DNA of 64,000 nt from Comamonas badia DSM 17552 (lineage in GTDB: Bacteria > Pseudomonadota > Gammaproteobacteria > Burkholderiales > Burkholderiaceae_C), in the NCBI RefSeq assembly GCF_000484635.1, contig NZ_AXVM01000002.1, positions 310,001 to 374,000 of the forward strand, given 5' to 3'. The position numbers and the translations under genes were made by a program. This document shows, one piece after another, positions 16,395-23,977 of this stretch; within the stretch, counting starts at the first letter, position 1, and each line of letters begins with the position of its first letter. Below the pieces are notes generated by a model, which was given only the letters and a program-made list of their open reading frames with translations, did no database searches and was not told the origin of the DNA.

Positions 16395-16720
16395 ATCGGC
16401 TTTCTCCTTTGCTGCCAGTCTTGCCAGCAGGCGATAGCGGCGGCGATGTCGGCACGCTGGCTGCGCTTGTCGCCACCAGCCAGCAGCAGGATCAGGCGCT
16501 TGCCCGCTTGCGCGTAGTACACGCGATAGCCGGGGCCCCAATCAATGCGCAGCTCCCACACGCCAGCGCCCACGGCCCGGCAGTCGCCCAAATTACCAGC
16601 GGCCATGCGCGCCACACGCACCAGCACACGGGCCCGGGCTTGCCGGTCTGCCAGCCCAGCCAGCCATTGCGCGTAAGGCGCCTGCCCGGTGGGGCTTTGG
16701 TATGCCTGCAGCTCAAACAT
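16391..16720 (-). CDS. Toxin, RelE/HigB-like addiction-module killer protein
   Basis: This 109-residue protein matches the RelE/ParE-fold killer family (TIGR02683-type): DCRAVGAGVWELRIDWGPGY, RVYYAQAGKRLILLLAGGDK and a final RADIAAAIACW. Such toxins are ribosome-dependent mRNA interferases in characterised relatives. The start is ATG 16720, placed 9 bases after a clear -10 box. It is the first gene of a two-gene operon with the antitoxin. All key blocks are present, so the toxin is probably active. Confidence 0.88.
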   Translation of the reverse strand: MFELQAYQSPTGQAPYAQWLAGLADRQARARVLVRVARMAAGNLGDCRAVGAGVWELRIDWGPGYRVYYAQAGKRLILLLAGGDKRSQRADIAAAIACWQDWQQRRKPI

Positions 16721-16729
16721 GGACTGTGA

Positions 16730-16758
16730 ATTATACGTTACATGCAGATAGCGGACAA
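16730..16758 (-). promoter_or_regulatory. Sigma-70-type promoter of the toxin-antitoxin operon
   Basis: On the minus strand TTGTCC (16758-16753) and a perfect TATAAT (16735-16730) are separated by exactly 17 bases, 9 bases upstream of the toxin ATG. The short leader suggests near-leaderless translation or a start a little further downstream. Confidence 0.65.
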
Positions 16759-16960
16759 GACGGCGGGCGCTGCGGCGCCAAGGGGAACCCCGCTCGCGCT
16801 CATATCCGCAGAGGTACGCCGCGTTCCGCCAGCAGCACCAGGCAGAAAAGCCAGCAGCCGGGCATGACCAGAGGGTGGAAAGGGTTGAAAAAAGGAAGGG
16901 GGAAAAATTGGAATAAGGGTTTATATATATGAAAAATTTCACTACCCAATAAATTCTTCA

Positions 16961-17066
16961 TTTGTCCCCGCTTTGTCCCCGTCTTGTCCCCGCTTTGTCC
17001 CCGGCACCAAAACGCCAGCAAACCCGCATGGTTGCTATGTTCCTTGCTATTTGTCCCCGTGTCCCC
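16961..17066. repeat. TTTGTCCCC iteron cluster, right
   Basis: TTTGTCCCC starts at 16961, 16972 and 16994, with CTTGTCCCC at 16983, a strict 11-bp period (one helical turn). A further pair lies at 17050-17058 and 17061-17066. These are the same motif as the left cluster in reverse orientation. They lie in the 460-base gap between the toxin gene and the integrase gene. Confidence 0.8.
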
Positions 17067-17110
17067 GGCACTTTTGCGTTTTCCAGCCGGAAAGGATTCT
17101 GAAAATCGCA

Positions 17111-17146
17111 CAAAAAAGCCACCGGGCCGGGCGGCGGCGGTGGCTT
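17111..17146 (-). terminator. Rho-independent terminator of the integrase gene
   Basis: On the minus strand the perfect 9-bp arms AAGCCACCG (17146-17138) and CGGTGGCTT (17124-17116), with a G/C-rich loop, are followed by a run of T (17117-17112). It lies 35 bases after the integrase stop. Confidence 0.85.
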
Positions 17147-17180
17147 GGTTGCGAGCTCGGGGCGGGCTGGCGGCTGGTGC

Positions 17181-18422
17181 TCAGCCGGTGCGCTGGGGTA
17201 GCGGGATCACGTCGGCACCGGCCTGCAGCTTGTCGAGGTAATCGGCCCAGTGCTGCAACATGGCGGTGCGCTCATCGATGAAGGTGGCCCGGTCGTAGGC
17301 GCCGCCATGGGTGATCTGCCCCTTGTGGGCCAGCTGCGCCTCGATCACGTCGGCCGGGTATTTGAGCACCTGCCGCAAGATGGTGCGGCCGGTGGCCCGG
17401 TAGCCATGCCAGGAATGGCGGCCCTTGTAGCCCATGGCGGCCAGGGCGGCGGTCAGGGCGGCTTCGCTCATGGGGCGCTCGTGGTTGCGCATGCCAGGGA
17501 ACACGTACACGCTGCGCCCGGTCAGGGGCTGGATCTCCCGCAGCAGTTCCACGGCTTGGCGCGGCAGGGGCACGGCATGGGGCTGTCCGTTGATTTTTTC
17601 TTGCTTGCGCCGCTTCATGTCTTCACTGGGGATGCGCCACAGCGCCGCGTCGAGATCGAGATCGGCCCAGCGCATGGCGCGCAGGTTGCCCGGTCGCTGG
17701 AACAGGATGGGCGCCAGGCGCAGGGCGGCACGCACCACGGGCCCGCCCCGATAGGCATCGCTGGCGCGCAGCAGCTCGGCAAGCTCGGGCGGTTCGATGA
17801 TGGCGGGCAGGTTTTTCTTGACGTGCGGTTTCAGGGCCTTGCGGATGTCTTGCGTCACGTCGCGATCGGCGTGGCCCGATGCCACGGCGTACTGCCAGAC
17901 GCCATGTGCAGTCAGCAGCACGCGCCGGGGCACATCCAGAACACCACGGTCTTCCACCTTGCGCACCACGGCCAATAGCTGCGGGCCGGTGATATCCCGG
18001 ATGGGCAGCGCCCCCAGGAAGGGGAACAGGTCTTTTTCCAGGTTGCGCAGCTCACGGGCATGGTGCGTGGTGCTCCACATGTCCCGGCGCAGCGCGATCC
18101 ATTCAAGTGCCAGCGCCTTGAATGTGCCATCGGTCTGCGCCGCCTCGTTGGCACGGGCCATCTGCCGGGCCTTCACCGGATCGGTGCCAGCCTCCTTGTC
18201 GCGCTTGGCATCGTCGCGTGCCTTGCGGGCGGCGGGCAGCTTCACGGCCGGGTAGTTCCCGATGGCCAGGCGCCCCTCCTTGCCCGCGTGCCGGTATTTC
18301 CAGAACCAGCGCTTGGAACCGTTGGGCGTCACTTCCAGGTAAAGCCCGCCCGAATCGCTCAGGCGCCCGCGCTTTTTGTCCGGTGGGCAGGTGGCGTTGC
18401 GGCAATGGGCATCGGTCAGCAT
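17181..18422 (-). CDS. Tyrosine-type integrase (P4 family)
   Basis: This 413-residue protein has the P4-integrase layout. There is an N-terminal arm-binding domain (SDSGGLYLEVTPNGSKRWFW near 22-41) and a SAM-like core-binding domain at about 100-190. The catalytic domain has Arg248 (RPGNLRAMRW), a His in HAVPLP (282), Arg342 in HGYRATG, a His in QLAHKG and the nucleophile Tyr376 in GAYDRA. It catalyses integration and excision of the element. The start is ATG 18422, since the open frame further upstream is not family-like. It ends next to a strong terminator. It lies at the element's right end, 282 bases from the tRNA-Pro gene. Confidence 0.93.
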   Translation of the reverse strand: MLTDAHCRNATCPPDKKRGRLSDSGGLYLEVTPNGSKRWFWKYRHAGKEGRLAIGNYPAVKLPAARKARDDAKRDKEAGTDPVKARQMARANEAAQTDGTFKALALEWIALRRDMWSTTHHARELRNLEKDLFPFLGALPIRDITGPQLLAVVRKVEDRGVLDVPRRVLLTAHGVWQYAVASGHADRDVTQDIRKALKPHVKKNLPAIIEPPELAELLRASDAYRGGPVVRAALRLAPILFQRPGNLRAMRWADLDLDAALWRIPSEDMKRRKQEKINGQPHAVPLPRQAVELLREIQPLTGRSVYVFPGMRNHERPMSEAALTAALAAMGYKGRHSWHGYRATGRTILRQVLKYPADVIEAQLAHKGQITHGGAYDRATFIDERTAMLQHWADYLDKLQAGADVIPLPQRTG

Positions 18423-18567
18423 GGGGCACCTTTTTGCAGGGTAGCCAGTTCGGTATCCACGGGGCCAGCCAGGCCCGAGAACGTGAAAAATCCCGGAAAC
18501 CCGCGCCAGCATTAGGTTTGCACGAAACCGGGGGAACAGGCGCCGGAAGTTTACCCCCAAGCCCGTT

Positions 18568-18590
18568 TTGTTCCCCCGTTTGTTCCCCCG
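18568..18590. repeat. 23-bp direct repeat, right copy (candidate element end)
   Basis: This is identical to 8139-8161 and in the same orientation. It lies between the integrase start and the tRNA-Pro terminator in a 281-base stretch without genes, as expected for an attachment site next to an integrase. Confidence 0.55.
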
Positions 18591-18668
18591 GTTTTGATCG
18601 GCTGCATGCGAACGACGCCGGAAGCATGCGAACGAAAAAGCGTTGATTTACAAGGGAGAAAACAAAAA

Positions 18669-18696
18669 GCCCGGAAGCTTGCGGAAGCTTCCGGGC
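18669..18696 (-). terminator. Rho-independent terminator of tRNA-Pro
   Basis: On the minus strand 12-bp arms GCCCGGAAGCTT / AAGCTTCCGGGC with a four-base loop are followed by TTTTTG. It starts 8 bases after the tRNA 3' end, so the tRNA transcription unit appears intact despite the neighbouring insertion. Confidence 0.85.
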
Positions 18697-18703
18697 CCTA
18701 TTT

Positions 18704-18780
<77 letters not shown>

Positions 18781-18832
18781 ATGCTGAATTTGCCGCGTGC
18801 ATCAACAACCACGGCCATGCCGCCGACGGCGC

Positions 18833-19078
18833 TCAAGCGCCCGGCGCCGGCCCGCGTCCTGGCAGATGGCGGAAAGTGATCCGGCCCTTGGTCAAATCAT
18901 AGGGCGACATTTCAAGCGAAACCTTGTCGCCCGCCAGAATGCGGATGTGGTGCTTGCGCATCTTCCCGCCGGTGTAGGCGATCAGCTGATGCCCATTGTC
19001 CAGCGTCACACGAAAACGCGAATCGGGCAGCACTTCAGTGACGCTGCCCTGCATTTCGATGAGTTCTTCCTTTGCCAT
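18833..19078 (-). CDS. infA: Translation initiation factor IF-1
   Basis: This 81-residue OB-fold protein has the IF-1 features: [20 protein letters not shown], then [20 protein letters not shown] and [16 protein letters not shown]-1 binds the ribosomal A site during initiation. The ordinary length is 72; the extra tail ([10 protein letters not shown]) is typical of a second betaproteobacterial infA copy outside the ribosomal-protein operon, which I infer this to be. Confidence 0.92.
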   Translation of the reverse strand: MAKEELIEMQGSVTEVLPDSRFRVTLDNGHQLIAYTGGKMRKHHIRILAGDKVSLEMSPYDLTKGRITFRHLPGRGPAPGA

Positions 19079-19219
19079 AGAGGTCTGTTCTTCTCAAGAT
19101 AAGCCGCCGCTGCGCCCAAGCCAACCCGGCTGCACAAGCAAAAAGCGAACTGCGTATTGTACAGGGAGACCGGTTTTTGCTGGTACACGATTACACTGCG
19201 CGCTTTTGCCCTTGTTGCC

Positions 19220-20071
19220 GTGCCTGATCAACTAGCCACTGCTCTCCAATACCTAGCACCCAAGCTGCTGATGACCCGGCTGGCCGGACGCTGGGCCAAT
19301 GCGCAGGCGGGGCGCTGGACGACCGCAACGATCCGCTGGTTCATCCAGCGCTACCGCGTGGACATGGGCGAAGCGGCAGAACCGGATCCGTCGGCTTACC
19401 CCACCTTCAATGCATTTTTCACACGCGCGCTGCGCCCTGGCGCAAGACCGCTGGCGCCCGCTGCCCTGACCTGCCCCGTGGACGGCGCCATCAGCCAGGC
19501 CGGCGCCATCCAGGATGGCAGCATTTTCCAGGCCAAGGGCCACAGTTACACGGCGACCGCCTTGCTCGGTGGCGATGCATCGCTCGCGGCAAGGTTCACC
19601 GACGGCAATTTTGCAACGCTGTACCTGAGCCCGCGCGACTACCACCGCATCCACATGCCTTGCGATGGCCGCCTGCTGCGCATGCTGCACGTCCCGGGCA
19701 GCCTGTTTTCGGTCAACCCGACGACAGCGCGCAACGTGCCGGGGCTCTTTGCCCGCAACGAACGTGTGGTCTGCCTGTTTGAGACGGCCTTCGGTCCCAT
19801 GGCGCTGGTACTGGTGGGCGCAACCATAGTCGGCAGCATGGCGACCGTCTGGCACGGGCAGGTCAACCCACCGCGCACCGGACAACCGCGCCAGTGGGAT
19901 TACGCGGAGCAGTCCATGCACCTGCGTCAGGGAGAAGAAATGGGACGCTTTCAGCTCGGCTCGACGGTGATCGTGCTGCTGCCCCGCGGCGGTCTGCGCT
20001 GGACCGGCGGCTGGTCTGCCGGGCGCCCCATCCGCCTGGGAGAAGCCATGGCCTACAGCCCTGAGGTATAG
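19220..20071 (+). CDS. psd: Phosphatidylserine decarboxylase
   Basis: The protein of 283 residues is the proenzyme of the pyruvoyl-dependent enzyme that makes phosphatidylethanolamine at the inner membrane. Family marks are YPTFNAFFTRALRPGARP, PVDGAISQAG, the catalytic-His block DYHRIHMP, LFARNERVV, and the self-cleavage site LGST, where cleavage before Ser248 makes the pyruvoyl group. The start is taken as GTG 19220 (PDQLATALQYLAPK); an ATG at 19157 would add 21 unusual residues. It is divergent from infA. The last 19 bases overlap the convergent small gene at 20053. Confidence 0.93.
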   Translation: MPDQLATALQYLAPKLLMTRLAGRWANAQAGRWTTATIRWFIQRYRVDMGEAAEPDPSAYPTFNAFFTRALRPGARPLAPAALTCPVDGAISQAGAIQDGSIFQAKGHSYTATALLGGDASLAARFTDGNFATLYLSPRDYHRIHMPCDGRLLRMLHVPGSLFSVNPTTARNVPGLFARNERVVCLFETAFGPMALVLVGATIVGSMATVWHGQVNPPRTGQPRQWDYAEQSMHLRQGEEMGRFQLGSTVIVLLPRGGLRWTGGWSAGRPIRLGEAMAYSPEV

Positions 20072-20334
20072 CCGATGTTTTCCGCCGCGGGAACGCGCTC
20101 CGTGGTGAACAGCGTGGGCGCCAGCTCCAGTTGCCAGGTAGAGACCGGCTCGGCATGGCCGACCAGAAACACGGCCATTTCCAGACGGCGCAACTGCACG
20201 TAATCGACGGTTTCCCAGCGGCCCGCGTGGCGCACCTGCGTGCCGCGCTGAAACAGCGGCATGATGAAGCGCTTGCTCCAGCCTTGCGGGGTGGCATCCG
20301 GGAGTTGCTCAGCGGTATCGGCCTGGATTTCCAT
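20053..20334 (-). CDS. Conserved-looking unknown protein, 93 residues
   Basis: This protein (MEIQADTAEQLPDATPQGWS at the start; WETVDYVQLRRLEMAVFLVG in the middle) has a regular mix of strand and helix and an ordinary start, but no family I can name. It lies between aceA, which ends upstream on the same strand with a terminator in between, and psd, whose end it overlaps by 19 bases. It has its own transcription unit or is read through from aceA. Confidence 0.55.
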   Translation of the reverse strand: MEIQADTAEQLPDATPQGWSKRFIMPLFQRGTQVRHAGRWETVDYVQLRRLEMAVFLVGHAEPVSTWQLELAPTLFTTERVPAAENIGYTSGL

Positions 20335-20381
20335 ATGCCTGATTCATCGGCAGATTGCACCAAAACTTGAGCGCCCAGCGC

Positions 20382-20409
20382 AAAAGAGCCACTCTGCGGT
20401 GGCCCTCTT
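20382..20409 (-). terminator. Terminator downstream of aceA
   Basis: On the minus strand AAGAGGGCCAC and GTGGCTCTTTT pair around CGCAGA (one small mismatch or bulge) and end in T residues, about 43 bases after the aceA stop. Confidence 0.65.
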
Positions 20410-20451
20410 GCTTCAGTCACGCGGCAGGCAAGGTGCCTGCACTGCGGCGCT

Positions 20452-21783
20452 TCAATGGAACTGCGCCTCTTCGGTCGAGCCGGTCAAGGCCTTGACGCTG
20501 GACGAGCCGCCCTGGATCACGGTGGTCACGTCGTCGAAGTAGCCCGCGCCCACTTCCTGCTGGTGCGAAACGAAGGTGTAACCCTGCTCGCGCGCGGCGA
20601 ACTCGGGCTCCTGCACCATCTCGACATAGTGCTTCATGCCCTCGCCGCGTGCATAGGCGTGCGCGAACTTGAAGGTGTTGTACCAGTTGCTGTGGATGCC
20701 CGCGAGCGTGATGAACTGGAATTTGTAGCCCAGCGCCGAGAGGTCTTCCTGGAACGTGGCGATCTGCTTGTCGTTGAGGTTCTTCTTCCAGTTGAAGGAC
20801 GGCGAGCAGTTGTAGGCCAGCAGCTTGCCAGGATTGGCAGCCAGCACGGCCTGGGCGAACTCGCGCGCGAAGCCGATGTCGGGCACGCCGGTTTCGCACC
20901 ACACCAGATCGGCATAGGGCGCGTAGGCCACGCCGCGGCTGATGGCCTGCTCCAGGCCGTTCTTCACGCGGTAGAAGCCTTCTTGCGTGCGCTCGCCGGT
21001 CAGGAAGGACTTGTCGTTGGCGTCCACGTCGCTGGTCAGCAGGTTGGCGGCCTCGGCATCGGTGCGCGCCAGCACGATGGTGGGCACGCCCATCACGTCG
21101 GCGGCAAAACGCGCGGCGATCAGCTTCTCAACCGCTTCGCGCGTCGGCACCAGCACCTTGCCACCCATGTGACCGCATTTCTTGACGGCCGCCAGCTGGT
21201 CTTCGAAGTGCACCCCGGAGGCCCCGGCGGTGATCATGTTCTTCATCAGCTCGAAGGCGTTGAGCACGCCGCCGAAGCCCGCTTCGGCATCCGCCACGAT
21301 GGGCAGGAAGTAATCGATGAACTCCTTGTCGCCGGCATTGACGCCACGGCCCCATTGGATCTCGTCCGCGCGCTGGAAGGTGTTGTTGATGCGGCGCACC
21401 ATGGTCGGCACCGAGTCGTACGCGTACAGCGACTGGTCGGGATACATGGTTTCACTGGTGTTGCCATCGGCGGCGACTTGCCAGCCCGACAGATAGACGG
21501 CCTCAAGCCCCGCCTTGGCCTGCTGCATGGCCTGGCCGGCGGTGATGGCGCCGAAGGCATTGACGTAGCCCTTCCTGGACTCGCCGTTGATCAGTTCCCA
21601 GAGCTTCTCGGCGCCGCGCTTGGCCAGCGTGTGCTCCACCTGCAGGCTGCCGCGCAGGCGGACCACGTCGGCGGCGCTGTAGCCGCGCTTGACGGTCTTC
21701 CAGCGGGGGTTCTGCGCCCAGTCCTTCTCGAGGGCGGCGATTTGTTGTTCACGGCTGAGCTGGGCATTCAGCGATTGCGGCAT
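20452..21783 (-). CDS. aceA: Isocitrate lyase
   Basis: This 443-residue enzyme splits isocitrate into glyoxylate and succinate, the first step of the glyoxylate bypass. The active-site signature [14 protein letters not shown] with Cys203 is present, as are [19 protein letters not shown] and [13 protein letters not shown]. The length and ATG start are normal. Upstream, two GTCTT-N4-AAGAC operators sit within about 110 bases of the start, which points to transcriptional control by an element I cannot name. No malate synthase is in the window. Confidence 0.97.
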   Translation of the reverse strand: MPQSLNAQLSREQQIAALEKDWAQNPRWKTVKRGYSAADVVRLRGSLQVEHTLAKRGAEKLWELINGESRKGYVNAFGAITAGQAMQQAKAGLEAVYLSGWQVAADGNTSETMYPDQSLYAYDSVPTMVRRINNTFQRADEIQWGRGVNAGDKEFIDYFLPIVADAEAGFGGVLNAFELMKNMITAGASGVHFEDQLAAVKKCGHMGGKVLVPTREAVEKLIAARFAADVMGVPTIVLARTDAEAANLLTSDVDANDKSFLTGERTQEGFYRVKNGLEQAISRGVAYAPYADLVWCETGVPDIGFAREFAQAVLAANPGKLLAYNCSPSFNWKKNLNDKQIATFQEDLSALGYKFQFITLAGIHSNWYNTFKFAHAYARGEGMKHYVEMVQEPEFAAREQGYTFVSHQQEVGAGYFDDVTTVIQGGSSSVKALTGSTEEAQFH

Positions 21784-21844
21784 GGTCTTCTCCGAAGGTT
21801 GAAAAAAGGACGGTACCCGTCTCGGTACAGTGGCTCCAGTTTAA

Positions 21845-21889
21845 GTCTTATAGAAGACTGTCGCAATGTCTTGTGTCTTATATAAGACA
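21845..21889. promoter_or_regulatory. Paired GTCTT-N4-AAGAC operators upstream of aceA
   Basis: GTCTTATAGAAGAC at 21845-21858 and the perfect 16-bp palindrome TGTCTTATATAAGACA at 21874-21889 share the arms GTCTT/AAGAC. Their centres are 30 bases apart, about three helical turns, which suggests cooperative binding of a dimeric regulator (GntR-like size). The 21784-22108 gap holds these and the palindrome at 22003. Confidence 0.65.
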
Positions 21890-22002
21890 TAAATTTAATT
21901 AATATAAATCAATATCTTACGTTTGAAATATCGTATTGAAAAATAGAATTTTTGCATTTGGGAAAATTTGGTGCGCTGCAACATGTCCGCATCTCGATCA
22001 AT

Positions 22003-22035
22003 AGTATTAATTTCCACAATATGGAAATTAATACT
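22003..22035. promoter_or_regulatory. Perfect 13-bp inverted repeat upstream of the panE-like gene
   Basis: The arms AGTATTAATTTCC and GGAAATTAATACT are separated by 7 bases in an AT-rich stretch 74 bases before the gene start. The GGAAAT/ATTTCC halves resemble IclR-type operators (family knowledge), but no regulator gene is nearby. A transcript hairpin is the alternative. Confidence 0.55.
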
Positions 22036-22108
22036 TCCACCCCCATGAAGCATCCGCGCTACGATGGCCAGCCGATTTCAAATTTCCGGCATTCCAGAGG
22101 CACCATTC

Positions 22109-23053
22109 ATGACCGACCCCCTTGCGCCAACGGCCCCCTTGTCCTTCGCCATCATCGGTGCCGGGGCCGTGGGATGTTATTTCGGGGCCATGCTCGCGCG
22201 CGCGGGCCATGCCGTCACGCTGATCGGCCGTCCCCACCATGTACAGGCCATTGAAACACACGGGGTGCGCCTGCAAACCGCCACTGAAGACACCTTCATT
22301 TCGCTGCGCGCCAGCACGCAGCCTGGCGCAATACAGGGCGCGGACGTTGTTTTTCTGTGCGTAAAGTCCGGCGATACCGAAACGGCGGCGCGGGAGATCA
22401 AACCCTACGTCGATCCAGACACCCTGTTGCTCACGCTGCAGAACGGCGTGGACAACGACGCGCGCGCACGTGCCGTGCTGGGCACGGCCTGCAGCGTGGC
22501 AGCGGCAGTGGTCTACGTGGCTACGGCGATGGTCGGCCCCGGCCATGTGCGCCACTATGGCCGGGGAGACCTGGTGCTGGCGCCCTCCCCGCTCAGCAGC
22601 ACCGTTGCAACCCAGTTGCAGGCCGCCGGCATACCCACGCAGGTATCGGACAACGTCCGCGGCGCACTCTGGGCCAAGCTCATCATCAACAGCGCCGTCA
22701 ACGCACTGTCCGCGCTGCTGCAGCAGCCCTATGGCTGGTTGATGCAGCAGCCCGGCGCCGCGGAAGTCGTGCAGGACATCGTCACGGAATGCCTGGCGGT
22801 CGCCCGGGCCGACGGCGTCCAGATACCGGGCGACATCCATGCGGCCTTGCGCAATATCGTCGCCACCATGCCCGGGCAGCTATCGTCAACTGCGCAGGAT
22901 ATTGCCCGCGGCAAGCCGACGGAAATCGAACACCTCAATGGCTACGTCGTCCAGCGTGGCACGCAACTGGGCATTGCCACGCCGGTCAACCGGACGCTGC
23001 AGGTGCTGGTGCGCATGATGGAAAGCCGCGGCGCGTCACAGCGGCAATCTTGA
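22109..23053 (+). CDS. 2-dehydropantoate 2-reductase-like protein
   Basis: This 314-residue protein of the ketopantoate-reductase family (ApbA/PanE) has the NADP-binding motif IIGAGAVGCYFG at residues 15-26 and the segments FLCVKSGDTE and LTLQNGVDN. In the C-terminal domain LWAKLIINSAVNALSAL and TEIEHLNGYVV supply the catalytic Lys and substrate contacts. Such enzymes reduce ketopantoate to pantoate for CoA synthesis, but the family has many paralogs with other 2-keto substrates, so no gene symbol is given. The start was set at ATG 22109; 15 extra residues from 22064 are unlikely. A 13-bp palindrome lies upstream. Confidence 0.88.
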   Translation: MTDPLAPTAPLSFAIIGAGAVGCYFGAMLARAGHAVTLIGRPHHVQAIETHGVRLQTATEDTFISLRASTQPGAIQGADVVFLCVKSGDTETAAREIKPYVDPDTLLLTLQNGVDNDARARAVLGTACSVAAAVVYVATAMVGPGHVRHYGRGDLVLAPSPLSSTVATQLQAAGIPTQVSDNVRGALWAKLIINSAVNALSALLQQPYGWLMQQPGAAEVVQDIVTECLAVARADGVQIPGDIHAALRNIVATMPGQLSSTAQDIARGKPTEIEHLNGYVVQRGTQLGIATPVNRTLQVLVRMMESRGASQRQS

Positions 23054-23064
23054 ACCTGCAGCAT

Positions 23065-23100
23065 TGATAGCTGTTGGCGCTTTGTCCATGCCGCCAGCAG
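23065..23100. repeat. Dispersed TGATAGCTG-type short repeat
   Basis: TGATAGCTGTTGGCGCTTTG, followed by a partly complementary CCGCCAGCAG, lies 12 bases after the panE-like gene. Similar copies occur at 36963, 39589, 41772, 47744, 53424, 56843 and 57391. They look like a small palindromic family of Comamonadaceae genomes. Confidence 0.5.
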
Positions 23101-23283
23101 GCAGAAAATGCCGAAAAACAACAGAAATCCGAACCGCAACCCGCAGACCAGGACTGCCTGATTGGATCGCCGATGGAAAATTTGGCATGGCACGCGTTTC
23201 CACGTTACCATAGCGCTATCCTTTTTAGCTGCTTTTGCCACGGCATAGACAGCTGAACACCGTTTCGCACCAGGAGACAGTCC

Positions 23284-23589
23284 ATGGGTTCCAAAGAAAA
23301 CGTCGCCGTCAACCTGCTTCTTGAACGGCTGGAACGCCGTTACGCACTGCGCGTACTCTGGGCACTGCGTGATGGCCATCCGCAAACCTTTCGCCTGCTG
23401 CAGGACAGCGTCGGCGGCATCACGCCCAACACGCTCAACACCCGCATCAAGGAATTGCGCGAGGCCGGCTTTCTGGACCACGGCAGCGACGGCTACATCG
23501 TCACCGCCTCCGGCCAGGATCTGCTCAAGCGGCTTTCGGACATCCAGGCGTTTGCGACGCGCTGGTCGGCAGCGCGCGCCAGAAAATAA
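23284..23589 (+). CDS. Winged-helix transcriptional regulator (HxlR-like)
   Basis: This 101-residue protein has the fold order of HxlR-type regulators: LERRYALRVLWALRDGHPQT, then FRLLQDSVGGITPNTLNTRI (the HTH), KELREAGFLDHG and a wing (GYIVTASGQDLL). It lacks the Cys seen in redox-sensing members. A good Shine-Dalgarno AGGAGACAG precedes ATG 23284. It stands 31 bases upstream of the FKBP gene on the same strand, so the two may be co-transcribed. Its targets are unknown. Confidence 0.82.
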   Translation: MGSKENVAVNLLLERLERRYALRVLWALRDGHPQTFRLLQDSVGGITPNTLNTRIKELREAGFLDHGSDGYIVTASGQDLLKRLSDIQAFATRWSAARARK

Positions 23590-23620
23590 GACCCTCCCAT
23601 TCACCAAAGGAACCTCCACA

Positions 23621-23977
23621 GTGGCATTGACAACCACCGCCTCCGGCCTGCAATTTGAAGATGTCTGCGCGGGTGCAGGCGAACCCGCCCGAAAAGGCCA
23701 GACGGTGCGCGTGCACTACACCGGCTGGCTGCACGAGACGGGCCAGAAGGGCGCGCGCTTCGATTCGAGCCGCGACCGCGGCCAGCCCTTCGAATTCGCG
23801 CTGGGCGCGGGCATGGTCATCCGCGGCTGGGATGAAGGCGTGCAGGGAATGCAGGTGGGCGGACAGCGCACACTCATCATCCCGGCCGATCTGGGCTACG
23901 GCCCGCGCGGCGCTGGCGGCGTGATCCCGCCCAACGCAACGCTGCAATTCGACGTCGAACTGCTCGCTATCGGCTGA
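23621..23977 (+). CDS. FKBP-type peptidyl-prolyl cis-trans isomerase
   Basis: This 118-residue single-domain FKBP has VRVHYTGWL, the ARFDSSRDRGQPFEFALGAG block, VIRGWDEGVQGM and the aromatic/hydrophobic site IPADLGYGPRGAGG. It speeds proline isomerisation during protein folding, here in the cytoplasm, as no signal peptide is present. The start is GTG 23621 after AAAGGA; it follows the HxlR-like gene. The stop overlaps the convergent symporter stop region by 11 bases. Confidence 0.95.
   Translation: MALTTTASGLQFEDVCAGAGEPARKGQTVRVHYTGWLHETGQKGARFDSSRDRGQPFEFALGAGMVIRGWDEGVQGMQVGGQRTLIIPADLGYGPRGAGGVIPPNATLQFDVELLAIG

Larger units (their letters stand above)
8139..18590. mobile_element. Integrative element with P4-like integrase and primase, no structural genes
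   Basis: About 10.4 kb between hemH and tRNA-Pro holds a tyrosine integrase, a primase-helicase, HTH regulators, a RadC/JAB protein, small unknown genes and a toxin-antitoxin pair, nearly all on the minus strand. Nothing resembling capsid, portal, tail or conjugation genes is present. The limits are set by the two copies of a 23-bp direct repeat at 8139-8161 and 18568-18590, which is an inference. The alternative is insertion into the 3' end of tRNA-Pro, but no second copy of the tRNA end is found next to hemH, and the tRNA keeps what looks like its own terminator. The content resembles P4-type satellites or mobilisable islands. Confidence 0.75.
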
